Source: Shimia aestuarii (GTDB lineage Bacteria; Pseudomonadota; Alphaproteobacteria; Rhodobacterales; Rhodobacteraceae). From it: 64,000 nucleotides of DNA. Below the pieces are notes generated by a model. The model had not been told where the DNA came from, did not search any database, and was given only the letters and a program-made list of their open reading frames with translations. A program made the translations under genes and the position numbers. The DNA lies in assembly GCF_022814865.1 (NCBI RefSeq), contig NZ_JAKVRD010000005.1:169795-233794 (forward strand), given 5' to 3'. Of this stretch, positions 1 through 8,677 are shown piece by piece (the stretch's first letter is position 1; each line of letters begins with the position of its first letter).

Positions 1-36
1 ATCCACGGAAAATGCGGGTTTTGACGCCTAAATGCT

Positions 37-50
37 TTGACATGGATCAA
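37..50 (+). promoter_or_regulatory. Candidate FNR/FnrL binding site
   Basis: TTGACATGGATCAA matches the FNR-family consensus TTGAT-N4-ATCAA at nine of ten defined positions and keeps the TTGA-N6-TCAA core. It lies 26 bases before the first gene here and may equally serve a divergent gene to the left of the window. In Rhodobacter relatives FnrL controls oxygen-responsive genes. Binding is inferred from the sequence only. Confidence 0.5.
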
Positions 51-75
51 CAGATACTAGTGAATGTCGGCCAAT

Positions 76-669
76 ATGCACCAAAAATACTTCTTTGGCT
101 ATGGAAGTCTCGTGAACCGCGCCACCCACGCGTATGGTCAGGCCCGTCCCGCGCGACTGTTCGGTTGGCGACGAATCTGGCGCCATACCGACCTGCGACC
201 CGTGGCCTATCTGACAGCGATCCCCGATCCGGACTGCGCCATCGACGGGCTGATCGCGCATGTGCCCGGCGACGACTGGCGCGCACTCGACATCCGCGAA
301 CACGCCTATGATCGCGTCGCCGTCTGCGATGACGTCACCCACGACGCGCCCGACCCGATCCACATCGCCGTCTATACCGTCCCCGAAGGCAAACACGGCC
401 GCCCAAGCGCTGAACACCCGGTGCTGCTCTCCTATATCGACACGGTGGTGCAAGGCTACCTACAGGAATTCGGCGCGTCCGGCGTGGCGCATTTCTTCGC
501 GACAACCTCAGGCTGGTCCGCCCCGATCCTCGACGACCGCTCCGCTCCGATCTACCCGCGCGCCCAGACCACGACCGACGCCCTGCGCAAACGGGTCGAT
601 ACCCATCTCGCGCACCTCGCCACAACGCGCATCCCGCTGGCCGAGGCACACCCGTCCCTTAGGCGCTGA
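76..669 (+). CDS. Gamma-glutamylcyclotransferase (AIG2-like) family protein
   Basis: A 197-residue protein opening with FFGYGSLVN, the substrate-loop signature (YGSL/YGSN) of the gamma-glutamylcyclotransferase fold, which turns gamma-glutamyl compounds into 5-oxoproline plus the free amine. The N-terminal half (residues 1-100) shows the typical beta-barrel pattern; the C-terminal part is less conserved. No signal peptide is visible, so it is probably cytosolic. An ATG 12 bases upstream (64) is also possible, and neither start has a good Shine-Dalgarno. I chose the inner one because homologues begin a few residues before YGS. It converges with gltX. The true substrate is unknown. Confidence 0.72.
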   Translation: MHQKYFFGYGSLVNRATHAYGQARPARLFGWRRIWRHTDLRPVAYLTAIPDPDCAIDGLIAHVPGDDWRALDIREHAYDRVAVCDDVTHDAPDPIHIAVYTVPEGKHGRPSAEHPVLLSYIDTVVQGYLQEFGASGVAHFFATTSGWSAPILDDRSAPIYPRAQTTTDALRKRVDTHLAHLATTRIPLAEAHPSLRR

Positions 670-675
670 CGCCCG

Positions 676-757
676 GATCTTCCTCTTGCTGAAAATATCC
701 CCGCCGGAGGCCATCCGAGGAGCCGCGCCGGAGGCGCGGGGACGAGATATCCTGCGC
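676..757 (-). repeat. Composite 3'-end element, copy 1
   Basis: Read on the minus strand: a GC hairpin (CCGCGCC TCC GGCGCGG), then GGGGATATTTTCAGCAAGAG and GAAGATC. It fills the gap between two converging genes. The same arrangement recurs at about 4300, 7750, 17340, 18840 and 28115. It may act in transcription termination or 3'-end formation; that is inference. Confidence 0.5.
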
Positions 758-791
758 GCGGCCCTGGCCGCGCACATTCAAGCGACAGACC

Positions 792-2117
792 TTATCCGCG
801 CGCCTTCACCACCTGCAAAAGCGGCATCACCGCGCTCATGTCCGGCCCGTTGCTCTGTCCGGTAAGCGCCTTGCGGAGCGGCATGAAAAGCCCCCGCCCC
901 TTGCGGCCCGTCGCCTCTTTCACGGCCTTGGTCCAAGTGCCCCAGGTCTCGCCGTCAAACGGCCCCTCGGGCAAAAGCGCCATCGCCTCGGCGATGAACG
1001 CGCGGTCTTCCTCGTCAATCTCCGGCTCCGCGCCGTTGGCGAACAAATCCCACCAGGTGGCAAGGTCCTTGCGCGTGACGATATTCTCGCGCGTCACCTC
1101 CCAGAACTGCTCGGCCAGATCATCCGGCACGCCCGCCGCCTTCACATCCGCCGCCATCGCCGCGAAAGGCTGTTCATGCAGGATGCGTGCGGTGAGCGGG
1201 TAAAGATCCTGCTCGTCGAACTTCGTCGGGGCCGACCCGAAATGGCCGATATCGAACCCATCAGCCACCTCGTCCATGCTCTCGCGCAACTCGACCGGAT
1301 CGGACGACCCAAGCCGCGCCATCAGGCTGACAAGCGCCATCGGCTCAACGCCCGCGGCGCGCAGATCGCGCAGCGAAAGTGTCCCCAAACGCTTCGAAAG
1401 CGCCTCGCCCTGCGGCCCGGTCAAAAGCGAATGGTGCGCAAATTCCGGCACCGCCCCGCCAAGCGCCTCGATGATCTGAATCTGCGTCGCGGTGTTGGTG
1501 ACGTGATCCGACCCGCGCACCACATGCGTCACCCCGAAATCCACGTCATCGCAGACCGACGCAAGCGTATAAAGGAACTGCCCATCGCCGCGAATAAGAA
1601 CCGGGTCCGACACGCTGGCCGCATCAATCGACAGATCCCCAAGGATGCCATCGGTCCATTCGATCCGCTCTTGAATGAGCTTAAAGCGCCAATGCCCGTT
1701 GCCCCGCTCCGCGCGCAGCGCCTCTTTCTCCGCCTCGGACAGATCGAGCGCAGCGCGGTCATAGACCGGCGGCTTGCCCATGTTGAGCTGTTTCTTGCGC
1801 TTCAGGTCCAACTCGGTCGGCGTCTCGAAACACTCGTAGAACCGCGCCTTCTCGCGCAGCTCTTCAGCCGCCTGCTCGTAACGCTCGAGCCGCGCCGACT
1901 GGCGCTCCATCCGGTCCCATGTGATGCCGAGCCATTCAAGGTCTTCCTGAATCGCATCGACATATTCCTGCTTCGAGCGCTCCGGGTCGGTGTCATCGAT
2001 GCGCAGGATAAAGGTGCCGCCTGCCTTCTTCGCGATGAGAAAGTTCATCAACGCAGTGCGCAGGTTGCCAACATGGATATAGCCCGTGGGAGAGGGCGCG
2101 AAACGTGTCGTGGTCAT
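792..2117 (-). CDS. gltX: Glutamate--tRNA ligase (glutamyl-tRNA synthetase)
   Basis: Class I aminoacyl-tRNA synthetase that charges tRNA-Glu with glutamate in the cytosol. The 441-residue product starts MTTTRFAPSPTGYIHVGN, carrying the HIGH-type motif as HVGN, and has the KMSKS-type loop as ALSKRLG near residue 245. The Rossmann catalytic core runs to about residue 280, followed by the alpha-helical anticodon-binding region. An in-frame extension of 61 codons exists upstream but lacks family similarity, so the start at 2117 is preferred. Alphaproteobacteria often carry two gltX paralogues, and which one this is cannot be told from the window. Confidence 0.95.
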   Translation of the reverse strand: MTTTRFAPSPTGYIHVGNLRTALMNFLIAKKAGGTFILRIDDTDPERSKQEYVDAIQEDLEWLGITWDRMERQSARLERYEQAAEELREKARFYECFETPTELDLKRKKQLNMGKPPVYDRAALDLSEAEKEALRAERGNGHWRFKLIQERIEWTDGILGDLSIDAASVSDPVLIRGDGQFLYTLASVCDDVDFGVTHVVRGSDHVTNTATQIQIIEALGGAVPEFAHHSLLTGPQGEALSKRLGTLSLRDLRAAGVEPMALVSLMARLGSSDPVELRESMDEVADGFDIGHFGSAPTKFDEQDLYPLTARILHEQPFAAMAADVKAAGVPDDLAEQFWEVTRENIVTRKDLATWWDLFANGAEPEIDEEDRAFIAEAMALLPEGPFDGETWGTWTKAVKEATGRKGRGLFMPLRKALTGQSNGPDMSAVMPLLQVVKARG

Positions 2118-2279
2118 GGGAATCTCCGGATATCGCGCGCTACCTCTCATACGCGCGCGGTTTTGTCCATAAGAAGCCCGCACCAGGTGCCGTTCCCGCC
2201 GGACACACAAAGTTGACATGGCGGCGGCGCCGTTCCGCGCTACCCTCTCAGACACGCACATATCAGGAGGACACAGGAA

Positions 2280-3209
2280 ATGCCCTTGAAGACCCCCCAT
2301 ATCAATCGTCGCTCAGTCCTGCTTGGCGGAGCAGCCCTGCCGCTCGCCGCTGCAACGGCCTCCCCCGCCCTCGCCGCTGCCGAGATGATGGGCGTCGGCA
2401 CCACCCGCTTCAATCGCGTGAAACTCGGTGGGTTCGAAGTCACCACGTTGCTGGCCGGAACCCGCACCGTGCCCAATCCGCAAACCATCTTCGGCATGAA
2501 CGTCGATGCCGATACCTTCGCCGCCGCCTCTGCCAAGGCCAATATTCCCACCGACGCGGCACAGTTCTTCTTTACCCCGACCGTGGTCAATACCGGTTCC
2601 GAGTTGATCCTCATTGACACCGGCCTCAACCCCGCAGGCATCACCGCCGCCCTCGAGACCGCAGGCTATCGCCCCGACCAGATCGACACCGTGGTGATCA
2701 CCCATATGCACGGCGACCATGTGGGCGGGCTGATGGGCGACGGCGGAGAAACCTTTGCCGGAGCCAAATACGTGACGGGTGCGGCCGAATTCGACGCATG
2801 GGACATGGCGGGCAACGACACGTTCGAAGCCAAGGTCCGCCCGCTCGAAGACAAGATCGCCATGATCAAGGGCGGCGATGCGGTTGCCTCAGGCGTGACC
2901 GCGATCGAAGCCTTCGGCCACACCCCCGGCCACATGGCCTACATGCTCGAAAGCGAGGGCAAACAGCTCGTGCTCGGTGCCGATTTCGCCAACCACTATG
3001 TCTGGTCCCTCGCCCACCCCGACTGGGAAGTGAAATTCGACCGCGACAAAGAAGCCGCCGCCGCCACTCGCCGCAAAATGCTCTCGATGATGGCCGGGAG
3101 CGAGATTCCCTTTGTCGGCTATCACATGCCTTGGCCCGGCATCGGCTATGTCGAAACCCGAGGCGACGGGTATCACTATGTTCCGGCGAGCTATCAGCTT
3201 ATGCTCTAG
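2280..3209 (+). CDS. Tat-exported metallo-beta-lactamase-fold hydrolase
   Basis: A 309-residue protein with an N-terminal twin-arginine-type signal (NRRSVLLGGAALPLAAA), implying export of the folded, metal-loaded enzyme to the periplasm. The metallo-beta-lactamase core carries the zinc motif THMHGDH near residue 143, a second histidine in GHTPGHMAYM near residue 223 and an aspartate in LGADFANHY. The start follows a strong AGGAGG. Family members include lactonases, alkylsulfatases and other hydrolases, and the substrate cannot be named. It stands alone between divergent gltX and the pfkB gene downstream. Confidence 0.85.
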   Translation: MPLKTPHINRRSVLLGGAALPLAAATASPALAAAEMMGVGTTRFNRVKLGGFEVTTLLAGTRTVPNPQTIFGMNVDADTFAAASAKANIPTDAAQFFFTPTVVNTGSELILIDTGLNPAGITAALETAGYRPDQIDTVVITHMHGDHVGGLMGDGGETFAGAKYVTGAAEFDAWDMAGNDTFEAKVRPLEDKIAMIKGGDAVASGVTAIEAFGHTPGHMAYMLESEGKQLVLGADFANHYVWSLAHPDWEVKFDRDKEAAAATRRKMLSMMAGSEIPFVGYHMPWPGIGYVETRGDGYHYVPASYQLML

Positions 3210-3242
3210 GTCCAAACGGACCAGAGACCGGAGACACGTCCC

Positions 3243-4193
3243 TTGCAGGACATCCTGACGATGACGCTGAACCCGGCGGTGGACATGTCCACCGCCGTCG
3301 ACCACGTGGAGGCCGGGCCGAAATTGCGCTGCGACCGGCCCGCTGTCGATCCCGGCGGGGGCGGCATCAACGTCTCCCGCGCCATTCGAACCCTTGGCGG
3401 GCAAACCCGCGCCCTTGTCGCCGTGGGCGGATCGACCGGCAAGACGCTGCGCCACCTTCTGCTTGATGAAGGCATCGCCTACCTGCCCTTCCGCGCCCCC
3501 GGCGAAACCCGTCAGAGCCTCGCTGTGACAGACCGCGACAGTGGCGCGCAATACCGCTTTGTCCTGCCCGGCTCAGACTGGAGCGCGGCGGATGTAGAGC
3601 GCCTCCTCGACATGATTCCCGGCATCGTGCCAGACGGCGGTTTTGTCGTGCCAAGCGGCAGCCTGCCGCCCGGCGTACCGCCCGACTTCATCGCCCGGCT
3701 CTGTGCTTTGCTGTCCGGACGCGATGTGCGGGTGGTCGCGGATGTGTCCGGCACCGCGCTCGAGGCGCTTGTCGCGCGCCCGGCTCCCGGTCTCGACACG
3801 CTGCGCATGGATCAGCACGAAGCCGAGACCCTGCACGGCGCGCCCCTGCCCACACGCACCGACACCGCCGGTTTCGCCCGCGCCCTCGTCGGCAAAGGCG
3901 TGGCCCGCACCGTCATCGTCGCACGTGGCGCCGATGGCTCGGTCCTTGCCACCGCCGCCACCGCCCTTCACGCCGCCGCCGCAGATGTCCCGGTGCAAAG
4001 CCGTATCGGCGCAGGCGACAGTTTTGTCGGCGCCTACACGCTCGCGCTGGCGCTGGGTGCCGACCCCGGCACCGCCCTGCAACGCGGTGCGGCCGCGGCA
4101 AGCGCGGCGGTGATGACAGGCGCCACCGACCTCTGCACCCGCGCCGACGCCGAGCGCCTCCTGACCGACTGCCCGCTCACGGTTCTGGGCTAA
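3243..4193 (+). CDS. pfkB: 6-phosphofructokinase II (PfkB type, ribokinase family)
   Basis: A 316-residue sugar kinase of the PfkB/ribokinase fold. It opens with ILTMTLNPAVD and has PGGGGINVSRAI (residues 38-49), both very close to E. coli Pfk-2, and the anion-hole motif GAGDSFVGA with the catalytic Asp near residue 257. E. coli Pfk-2 phosphorylates fructose 6-phosphate. A 1-phosphofructokinase or tagatose-6-phosphate kinase role is the alternative, but no fru genes flank it. The start is TTG, with GGAG upstream. It lies 33 bases after the hydrolase gene and could be cotranscribed. Many relatives rely on the Entner-Doudoroff route, so its flux role is unclear. Confidence 0.8.
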   Translation: MQDILTMTLNPAVDMSTAVDHVEAGPKLRCDRPAVDPGGGGINVSRAIRTLGGQTRALVAVGGSTGKTLRHLLLDEGIAYLPFRAPGETRQSLAVTDRDSGAQYRFVLPGSDWSAADVERLLDMIPGIVPDGGFVVPSGSLPPGVPPDFIARLCALLSGRDVRVVADVSGTALEALVARPAPGLDTLRMDQHEAETLHGAPLPTRTDTAGFARALVGKGVARTVIVARGADGSVLATAATALHAAAADVPVQSRIGAGDSFVGAYTLALALGADPGTALQRGAAAASAAVMTGATDLCTRADAERLLTDCPLTVLG

Positions 4194-4439
4194 GGAAGAA
4201 CGCGCCGCCCGCCCCCGCGAGGGGGCCGGTCGCCCCGGCCCGCCACCGCGGGCATCGCACCCTCACCGCAAAGACATCGACTCAGGAGACGTCCAGTATG
4301 AGTATTTTCGCAGAGAAGAAACGGACCCCCGCTCTTCTTCTCTGTTCCAAATACCTCCGGGGTGAATGGCCGCTTGCGGCCAGAGGGGCAGCGCCCCTTT
4401 CGCCCTATCAAGACGCGCCCGCATAGGGCGCGCAGAGGT
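4194..4439. repeat. Convergent intergenic region with inverted pair of the 3'-end element (copy 2)
   Basis: No gene is visible between the converging pfkB and nadE genes. The region holds GC-rich palindromes (around 4217-4253 and 4364-4383) and two oppositely oriented tails: GAGTATTTTCGCAGAGAAGA at about 4300-4320, and its partner read on the minus strand, CCGGAGGTATTTGG...AGAGAAGAA, at about 4335-4360. Together they form an imperfect inverted repeat that could terminate transcription from both sides. Confidence 0.5.
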
Positions 4440-6098
4440 CTAGCTCTTGTCGCGGAAGCGGTTGACGATCGGATAGCGGCGATCCAGCCAGAACGCCTTT
4501 TTCGAAAGCCGTGCGCCGGGGGCGGACTGGAACCGCTTGTATTCCGAGATGTAGAGCAGATGCTCCACCCGTTTCACCGTCTCACGCGCGAACCCCGCCG
4601 CGACGCACTCGGCGACCGAGCGCTCCTCGTCCACCAGCATCGTCAGGATCGCGTCCAGCTCGTCATAGGGTGGCAGGCTGTCCTCGTCCTTCTGATCCGG
4701 GCGCAGCTCGGCGGAGGGGGGCTTGTCGATGATCGACACCGGGATCACCTCGCCGCCGGGGCCGTTCATCCAGTCGCGATGCACGGCGTTGCGCCAGCGG
4801 CAGGTCTCGAAGACCCGTGTCTTGTACATGTCCTTGATCGGATTATAGCCGCCCGCCATATCGCCATAGATCGTCGCGTATCCCACCGCGACCTCGGATT
4901 TGTTGCCCGTGGTGAGAAGCATCTCTCCGAACTTGTTGGAAAGCGCCATGAGCAAAAGCCCCCGCAGGCGGGACTGGATATTTTCCTCAGTGATATCCGG
5001 CGCCGTGCCTTCGAACAGGGGCGCCAGCGCCTCTGTCACCGCATCGCGCGGCCTGGAGATCGGCAGATAGTCATAGCGACAGCCCAATCGCTCGGCGATG
5101 TCCTTTGCGTCATCAAGCGAGCCTTGCGAAGTATATTCCGACGGCAGCATCACGCAGCGCACATTCTCCGCCCCGAGCGCATCGACCGCGATCGTCGCCA
5201 CGAGCGCCGAGTCGATCCCACCCGAGAGACCAAGAAGCACCTTGGAAAACCCGGTCTTTCCCATGTAATCGCGCAGCGCTTCTGTGCAGACGCGGTAATC
5301 CTGTTCCTCGCCCGCGGGCAGCACCGCCTTTTCGCCATGCGCCGCGCGCCAACCGGTATCGGTGCGGGTGAAATCCACATGCACCACGCGCTTGTCGAAG
5401 ACCGGGAGCTGCACCGCCAGCTCACCACCGGGGTTGAGCACGAATGAGCCGCCGTCAAACACCTGATCGTCCTGACCACCGACCATGTTCAGATAGACCA
5501 GCGGCAGGCCTGTCTCGATCACCCGGGCGACCATGTGGCTCATGCGGCGGTCGAACTTGTCGCGATAATAGGGCGAACCGTTGGGCACCACGAGAATCTC
5601 CGCACCGGTCTCCTCCATGGTCTCCGAGACATCCTCAAACCACGCATCTTCGCAAATGGGTGAGCCGACCCGCACGCCACCCACGTCATACGGCCCGCCA
5701 AGAGGCCCGGCATCGAACAGGCGTTTTTCGTCGAAGACCGTGTAATTCGGCAGGTGGTGCTTGCGCTGGCGGTGCACGATCTTGCCACCGCGACAGACGA
5801 AATAGGCGTTATAGAGCGCCCCGTCCTCTGCCAGCGGCCCACCAATGGCAAGCACCGGGCCATCGGCGCAATCGCGGGCCAGCGCCTCGATCTCCGCCAT
5901 TGCGGCCTCTTGAAACGCTGGCTTGAGGATCAGGTCTTGCGCGTTATAGCCAGTGATGAACATCTCCGGCAGCGCCACGAGGTCCGCCCCCGCCGCTTTG
6001 CCTTCCTGCCAGACGCGACGCGCCTCGGCGGCGTTGCCTTCAAGGTCGCCCATCACCGGGTTGACCTGTGCCATGGTGAGACGGAAACTGTCGGCCAT
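4440..6098 (-). CDS. nadE: Glutamine-dependent NAD+ synthetase
   Basis: A two-domain enzyme of 552 residues for the last step of NAD biosynthesis (deamido-NAD to NAD). The N-terminal nitrilase-type amidase supplies ammonia from glutamine; its Glu-Lys-Cys triad can be seen in ALPEMFITGYN, KHHLPNY and SPICEDAWF. The C-terminal synthetase has the PP-loop LSGGIDSALVA (near residue 285) and TTGNKSEVAVGYATIYGDMA. The start at 6098 follows AGGAG; a longer frame adds six residues. The length is usual for the glutamine-dependent class. Single-gene unit, convergent with pfkB. Confidence 0.95.
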   Translation of the reverse strand: MADSFRLTMAQVNPVMGDLEGNAAEARRVWQEGKAAGADLVALPEMFITGYNAQDLILKPAFQEAAMAEIEALARDCADGPVLAIGGPLAEDGALYNAYFVCRGGKIVHRQRKHHLPNYTVFDEKRLFDAGPLGGPYDVGGVRVGSPICEDAWFEDVSETMEETGAEILVVPNGSPYYRDKFDRRMSHMVARVIETGLPLVYLNMVGGQDDQVFDGGSFVLNPGGELAVQLPVFDKRVVHVDFTRTDTGWRAAHGEKAVLPAGEEQDYRVCTEALRDYMGKTGFSKVLLGLSGGIDSALVATIAVDALGAENVRCVMLPSEYTSQGSLDDAKDIAERLGCRYDYLPISRPRDAVTEALAPLFEGTAPDITEENIQSRLRGLLLMALSNKFGEMLLTTGNKSEVAVGYATIYGDMAGGYNPIKDMYKTRVFETCRWRNAVHRDWMNGPGGEVIPVSIIDKPPSAELRPDQKDEDSLPPYDELDAILTMLVDEERSVAECVAAGFARETVKRVEHLLYISEYKRFQSAPGARLSKKAFWLDRRYPIVNRFRDKS

Positions 6099-6250
6099 CA
6101 GGCTCTCCTGTCGCATTTCTTCGTCGCAGATTTAGCAGATGCACGCGTGAGGGGAAGAGCCAAGGCAAAAGGCGTTGCCCCGAAACCGCCCCTGTTCTAG
6201 GATTCGCAAAACGCCACGCACGTGACCGGGCTTGGCCCGAGGGGATGAAT

Positions 6251-7678
6251 ATGAGCAGAAAACAGGCGATCACAAAGCGGACGATCACTCTCGCCGTTCT
6301 CATGGCCATGGGTGCATGGTCTGCGCCCGTGGCGGCGCAGGATGGGGAAATCCTGACCAAGCAATATGATGACGGCGGCGTCTATGAAGGCACCTTCAAG
6401 GACGGGCTGCAACACGGCACCGGAAGCTACCGCCTCCCCAATGGCTATGAATATACGGGCGCATGGGTCGAAGGCGAAATCCGCGGCGAAGGCCAGGCAC
6501 GCTTTCCCAACGGGTCGGTCTATGTCGGCGAGTTCGCCAAAGGCAAACCCGAAGGCATCGGCAAGATCACATTTACCGACGGCGGCACCTATGAAGGGGA
6601 ATGGAAAGACGGCAAGATCAACGGCCAGGGCGTCGCGGTCTATGCCAACGGGGTGCGCTATGAGGGCGGGTTTAAGAACGCCATGCATCACGGCAAGGGC
6701 ACCATGCTGTCGCCCGGTGGCTACGTCTATGAAGGCGATTGGGTCAATGGCGTCAAGGAAGGCCAAGGCACCATCAGCTATCCCGACGGCGCCACCTACC
6801 AAGGCGAGATCGTCGCGGGCGAACGCTCTGGTCAAGGCGTGCTGACAACCGATGACGGTCTCATCTACGAAGGCCTCTGGGCAGCGGGCCAGATCGAAGG
6901 CACGGGCAAACTCATTCAGCCCAATGGCGATATTTACGAAGGCGATCTCGTCGCCGGACAGCGTCAAGGGCAAGGTCGGGTGATCTATGCCAATGGCGAC
7001 ACCTATGAAGGCAGCTTTGAAGCCGACAAACGCCACGGCCAAGGCGAATTCAAAGGCGCGGACGGCTATCACTATGTCGGCAACTGGGTCGCTGGACATA
7101 TCGAAGGCAACGGCACCGTGACCTATCCCGACGGGTCGGTCTATGTCGGAGAATTCCGCGAAGACCTCGCCGATGGCACTGGCAAGATCACCTACCCGGA
7201 CGGGTCGACCTATGAAGGTGAATGGGAAGCCGGGGTGATCGAAGGGTCCGGCACTGCAACCTTCGCCAACGGGCTGACCTATGTCGGCCAGTTCCACAAT
7301 GCCCGCAACCACGGGCAGGGCGTGATGACCTATTCGACAGAGACCGGCGACTATCGCTACGAGGGCGAATGGGTCGACGGCCAGCGCCATGGCATCGGCA
7401 CCGCCTCCTACCCGGATGGCTCGGTCTATGAAGGCCAGTTCGCCAACGGCCAGCGCCACGGTGTCGGCGAGATCACCATGGAAGACGGGTTCAAATATGC
7501 CGGTGAATGGCAAAACGGCGAGATCAGCGGCCGCGGCGTCGCAACCTATGCCAATGGCGATGTCTATGAAGGCATGTTCAAATCCGGCAAACGTCAGGGC
7601 GAAGGCACGATGCGCTATGCCAGTGGCGACGAAAGCTCTGGCACCTGGGAAAACAACGCCCTCAAGACCGACGGGTAA
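6251..7678 (+). CDS. Exported MORN-repeat protein
   Basis: About 475 residues: a signal peptide (cleavage probably after SAPVAAQ, near residue 28), then an uninterrupted run of about 18 MORN repeats of roughly 23 residues with the pattern YEGxWxxGxxxGxGxxxxxxG, ending in a degenerate nineteenth (SSGTWENN). MORN arrays form long curved beta-ribbons and are linked to lipid or protein contacts. No catalytic domain is attached. An ATG six bases upstream (6245) is an alternative start. It stands alone between divergent nadE and a convergent SDR gene. Function unknown; secretion to the periplasm is inferred from the signal peptide. Confidence 0.82.
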   Translation: MSRKQAITKRTITLAVLMAMGAWSAPVAAQDGEILTKQYDDGGVYEGTFKDGLQHGTGSYRLPNGYEYTGAWVEGEIRGEGQARFPNGSVYVGEFAKGKPEGIGKITFTDGGTYEGEWKDGKINGQGVAVYANGVRYEGGFKNAMHHGKGTMLSPGGYVYEGDWVNGVKEGQGTISYPDGATYQGEIVAGERSGQGVLTTDDGLIYEGLWAAGQIEGTGKLIQPNGDIYEGDLVAGQRQGQGRVIYANGDTYEGSFEADKRHGQGEFKGADGYHYVGNWVAGHIEGNGTVTYPDGSVYVGEFREDLADGTGKITYPDGSTYEGEWEAGVIEGSGTATFANGLTYVGQFHNARNHGQGVMTYSTETGDYRYEGEWVDGQRHGIGTASYPDGSVYEGQFANGQRHGVGEITMEDGFKYAGEWQNGEISGRGVATYANGDVYEGMFKSGKRQGEGTMRYASGDESSGTWENNALKTDG

Positions 7679-7751
7679 TTCCTAATCGAGAGGGGGCGCT
7701 CCCGCCCCTTTCGCGGCGCAGCAAAGCTGCACCCGAAAGCGTTGGGCGTGG

Positions 7752-7805
7752 CTGGGGGACGCTGTCCCCCAGACCCCCTGAGGTATTTTCACCAAGAAGA
7801 AGACA
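7752..7805 (+). repeat. Composite 3'-end element, copy 3
   Basis: A perfect 9-bp hairpin (CTGGGGGAC, loop GCT, GTCCCCCAG) is followed by ACCCCCTGAGGTATTTTCAC and CAAGAAGAAGA. It lies between the ends of the MORN and SDR genes. This is the cleanest copy of the element in the window. Confidence 0.55.
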
Positions 7806-7812
7806 AGGCGCT

Positions 7813-8481
7813 TCACCAGGGAAGACGCGTGCCATCCCAGCTATAGAATTGACCCGTGTCGGCCGGAGTGAGGTTTTCGAGCACTGTAAGAAGGTTCTCG
7901 GCGCTTTCCTCCGGGCTATGCTTCCGGTGCGCCTTGTGATCCGCGGTAAATTGCGTCGCCACGGTGCCCGGATGCAGCGTCACACAGATCGCCTCTCGAT
8001 GAGAACGCGCCAGTTCTATGGCGCCGGTGTGGACGATCTGGTTCAGCGCCGCCTTGGCCGCGCGGTAGCTATACCAACCGCCCAACTGGTTATCCCCAAT
8101 GGACCCGACCTTCGCCGAGATCGCCGCAAAGACCGCCCGCCGGTCGCGGCGCAAAAGGCGCGGCGCATGGCGCAGGATCAGCGCCGGGCCGATCGCATTG
8201 ACCGCGTATTGATCCGCAAGCGCCGCCGCGCTCAGGCTGCGCAGGGATTTCTCTGGCGGCTGGCCCGCACCATGAAGCGCCCCGGTCGCGACGAAGATCA
8301 TGTCGACCCCCGGTGTCACCCCGCCGAGCACGGCCTCGACCGAGGCCTCGTCGGTGATCTCCAGACCGTTTTCGCGCCGTGATAGCCCCGTCACCGCCAC
8401 GCCGCGTGCAGCAAGCGCCGCACAAAGCGCGCCGCCAATACCGCCCGAGGCGCCGATGACCAATGCCCGTGTTCCTGTCAT
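7813..8481 (-). CDS. Short-chain dehydrogenase/reductase (SDR) family
   Basis: A 222-residue NAD(P)-dependent oxidoreductase of the classical SDR fold. The cofactor motif TGxxxGIG appears as GASGGIGGA (residues 9-17), and the catalytic Tyr-Lys as SYRAAKAALNQ near residue 140. A helix-rich segment PGTVATQFT follows. The long frame starts 36 codons earlier, but those residues have no SDR similarity, so the ATG at 8481 is used; it has a poor Shine-Dalgarno. The substrate is not identifiable. The gene is divergent from the leuA leader, with 106 bases between them. Confidence 0.82.
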   Translation of the reverse strand: MTGTRALVIGASGGIGGALCAALAARGVAVTGLSRRENGLEITDEASVEAVLGGVTPGVDMIFVATGALHGAGQPPEKSLRSLSAAALADQYAVNAIGPALILRHAPRLLRRDRRAVFAAISAKVGSIGDNQLGGWYSYRAAKAALNQIVHTGAIELARSHREAICVTLHPGTVATQFTADHKAHRKHSPEESAENLLTVLENLTPADTGQFYSWDGTRLPW

Positions 8482-8573
8482 GGGGGGCAAAGGTGGCGCA
8501 GGACGCGTGGAAGTCAATCGCCCTGCTTTGCCGCGATCTGCAAAAAGCCTCTTCCCTTTTGGACCATGTTCCG

Positions 8574-8579
8574 TATAGT
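8574..8579 (+). promoter_or_regulatory. Candidate -10 box of the leuA leader transcript
   Basis: TATAGT ends nine bases before the ATG of the Leu-rich leader peptide. Transcription would therefore start at or within a base or two of that ATG, giving a leaderless mini-ORF. The matching -35 region is weak (CTTCCC, 17 bases upstream). Known precedent: the trpL leader of Sinorhizobium meliloti begins directly with its AUG. Confidence 0.4.
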
Positions 8580-8587
8580 CCGCCCCC

Positions 8588-8677
8588 ATGACACGGGTTT
8601 CTCATATCCACATTGCACAGGTTGCCGCGCGCGACCTGCGTCCCCGTGACCTCCTTCTTCTTCTCAGCCTCCGCTGA
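8588..8677 (+). CDS. leuA leader peptide (Leu-rich, attenuation)
   Basis: A 29-codon reading frame, too short for usual gene calling, ending in LLLLLSLR: five consecutive Leu codons (CTC CTT CTT CTT CTC) and one more Leu before the stop. It ends 80 bases before leuA. A run of codons for the end product directly before the first gene of its pathway is the hallmark of ribosome-mediated attenuation: shortage of charged tRNA-Leu stalls the ribosome and changes the fold of the downstream RNA. No Shine-Dalgarno is visible, and the candidate -10 box suggests the mRNA starts at this ATG. The role is inferred from architecture and from known Leu leaders in Proteobacteria. Confidence 0.75.
   Translation: MTRVSHIHIAQVAARDLRPRDLLLLLSLR

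Noticed and set aside
2692..2703. GTGATCAC-like GGTGATCACC inside the metallo-hydrolase gene
   Set aside because: It is a single copy within codons for the VVITHMHGDH motif, without the paired repeat 21 bp away.
6197..7513. Minus-strand open frame opposite the MORN gene with repetitive sequence
   Set aside because: Its repeats mirror the MORN repeats on the other strand; the plus strand has the signal peptide and the clear MORN motif.
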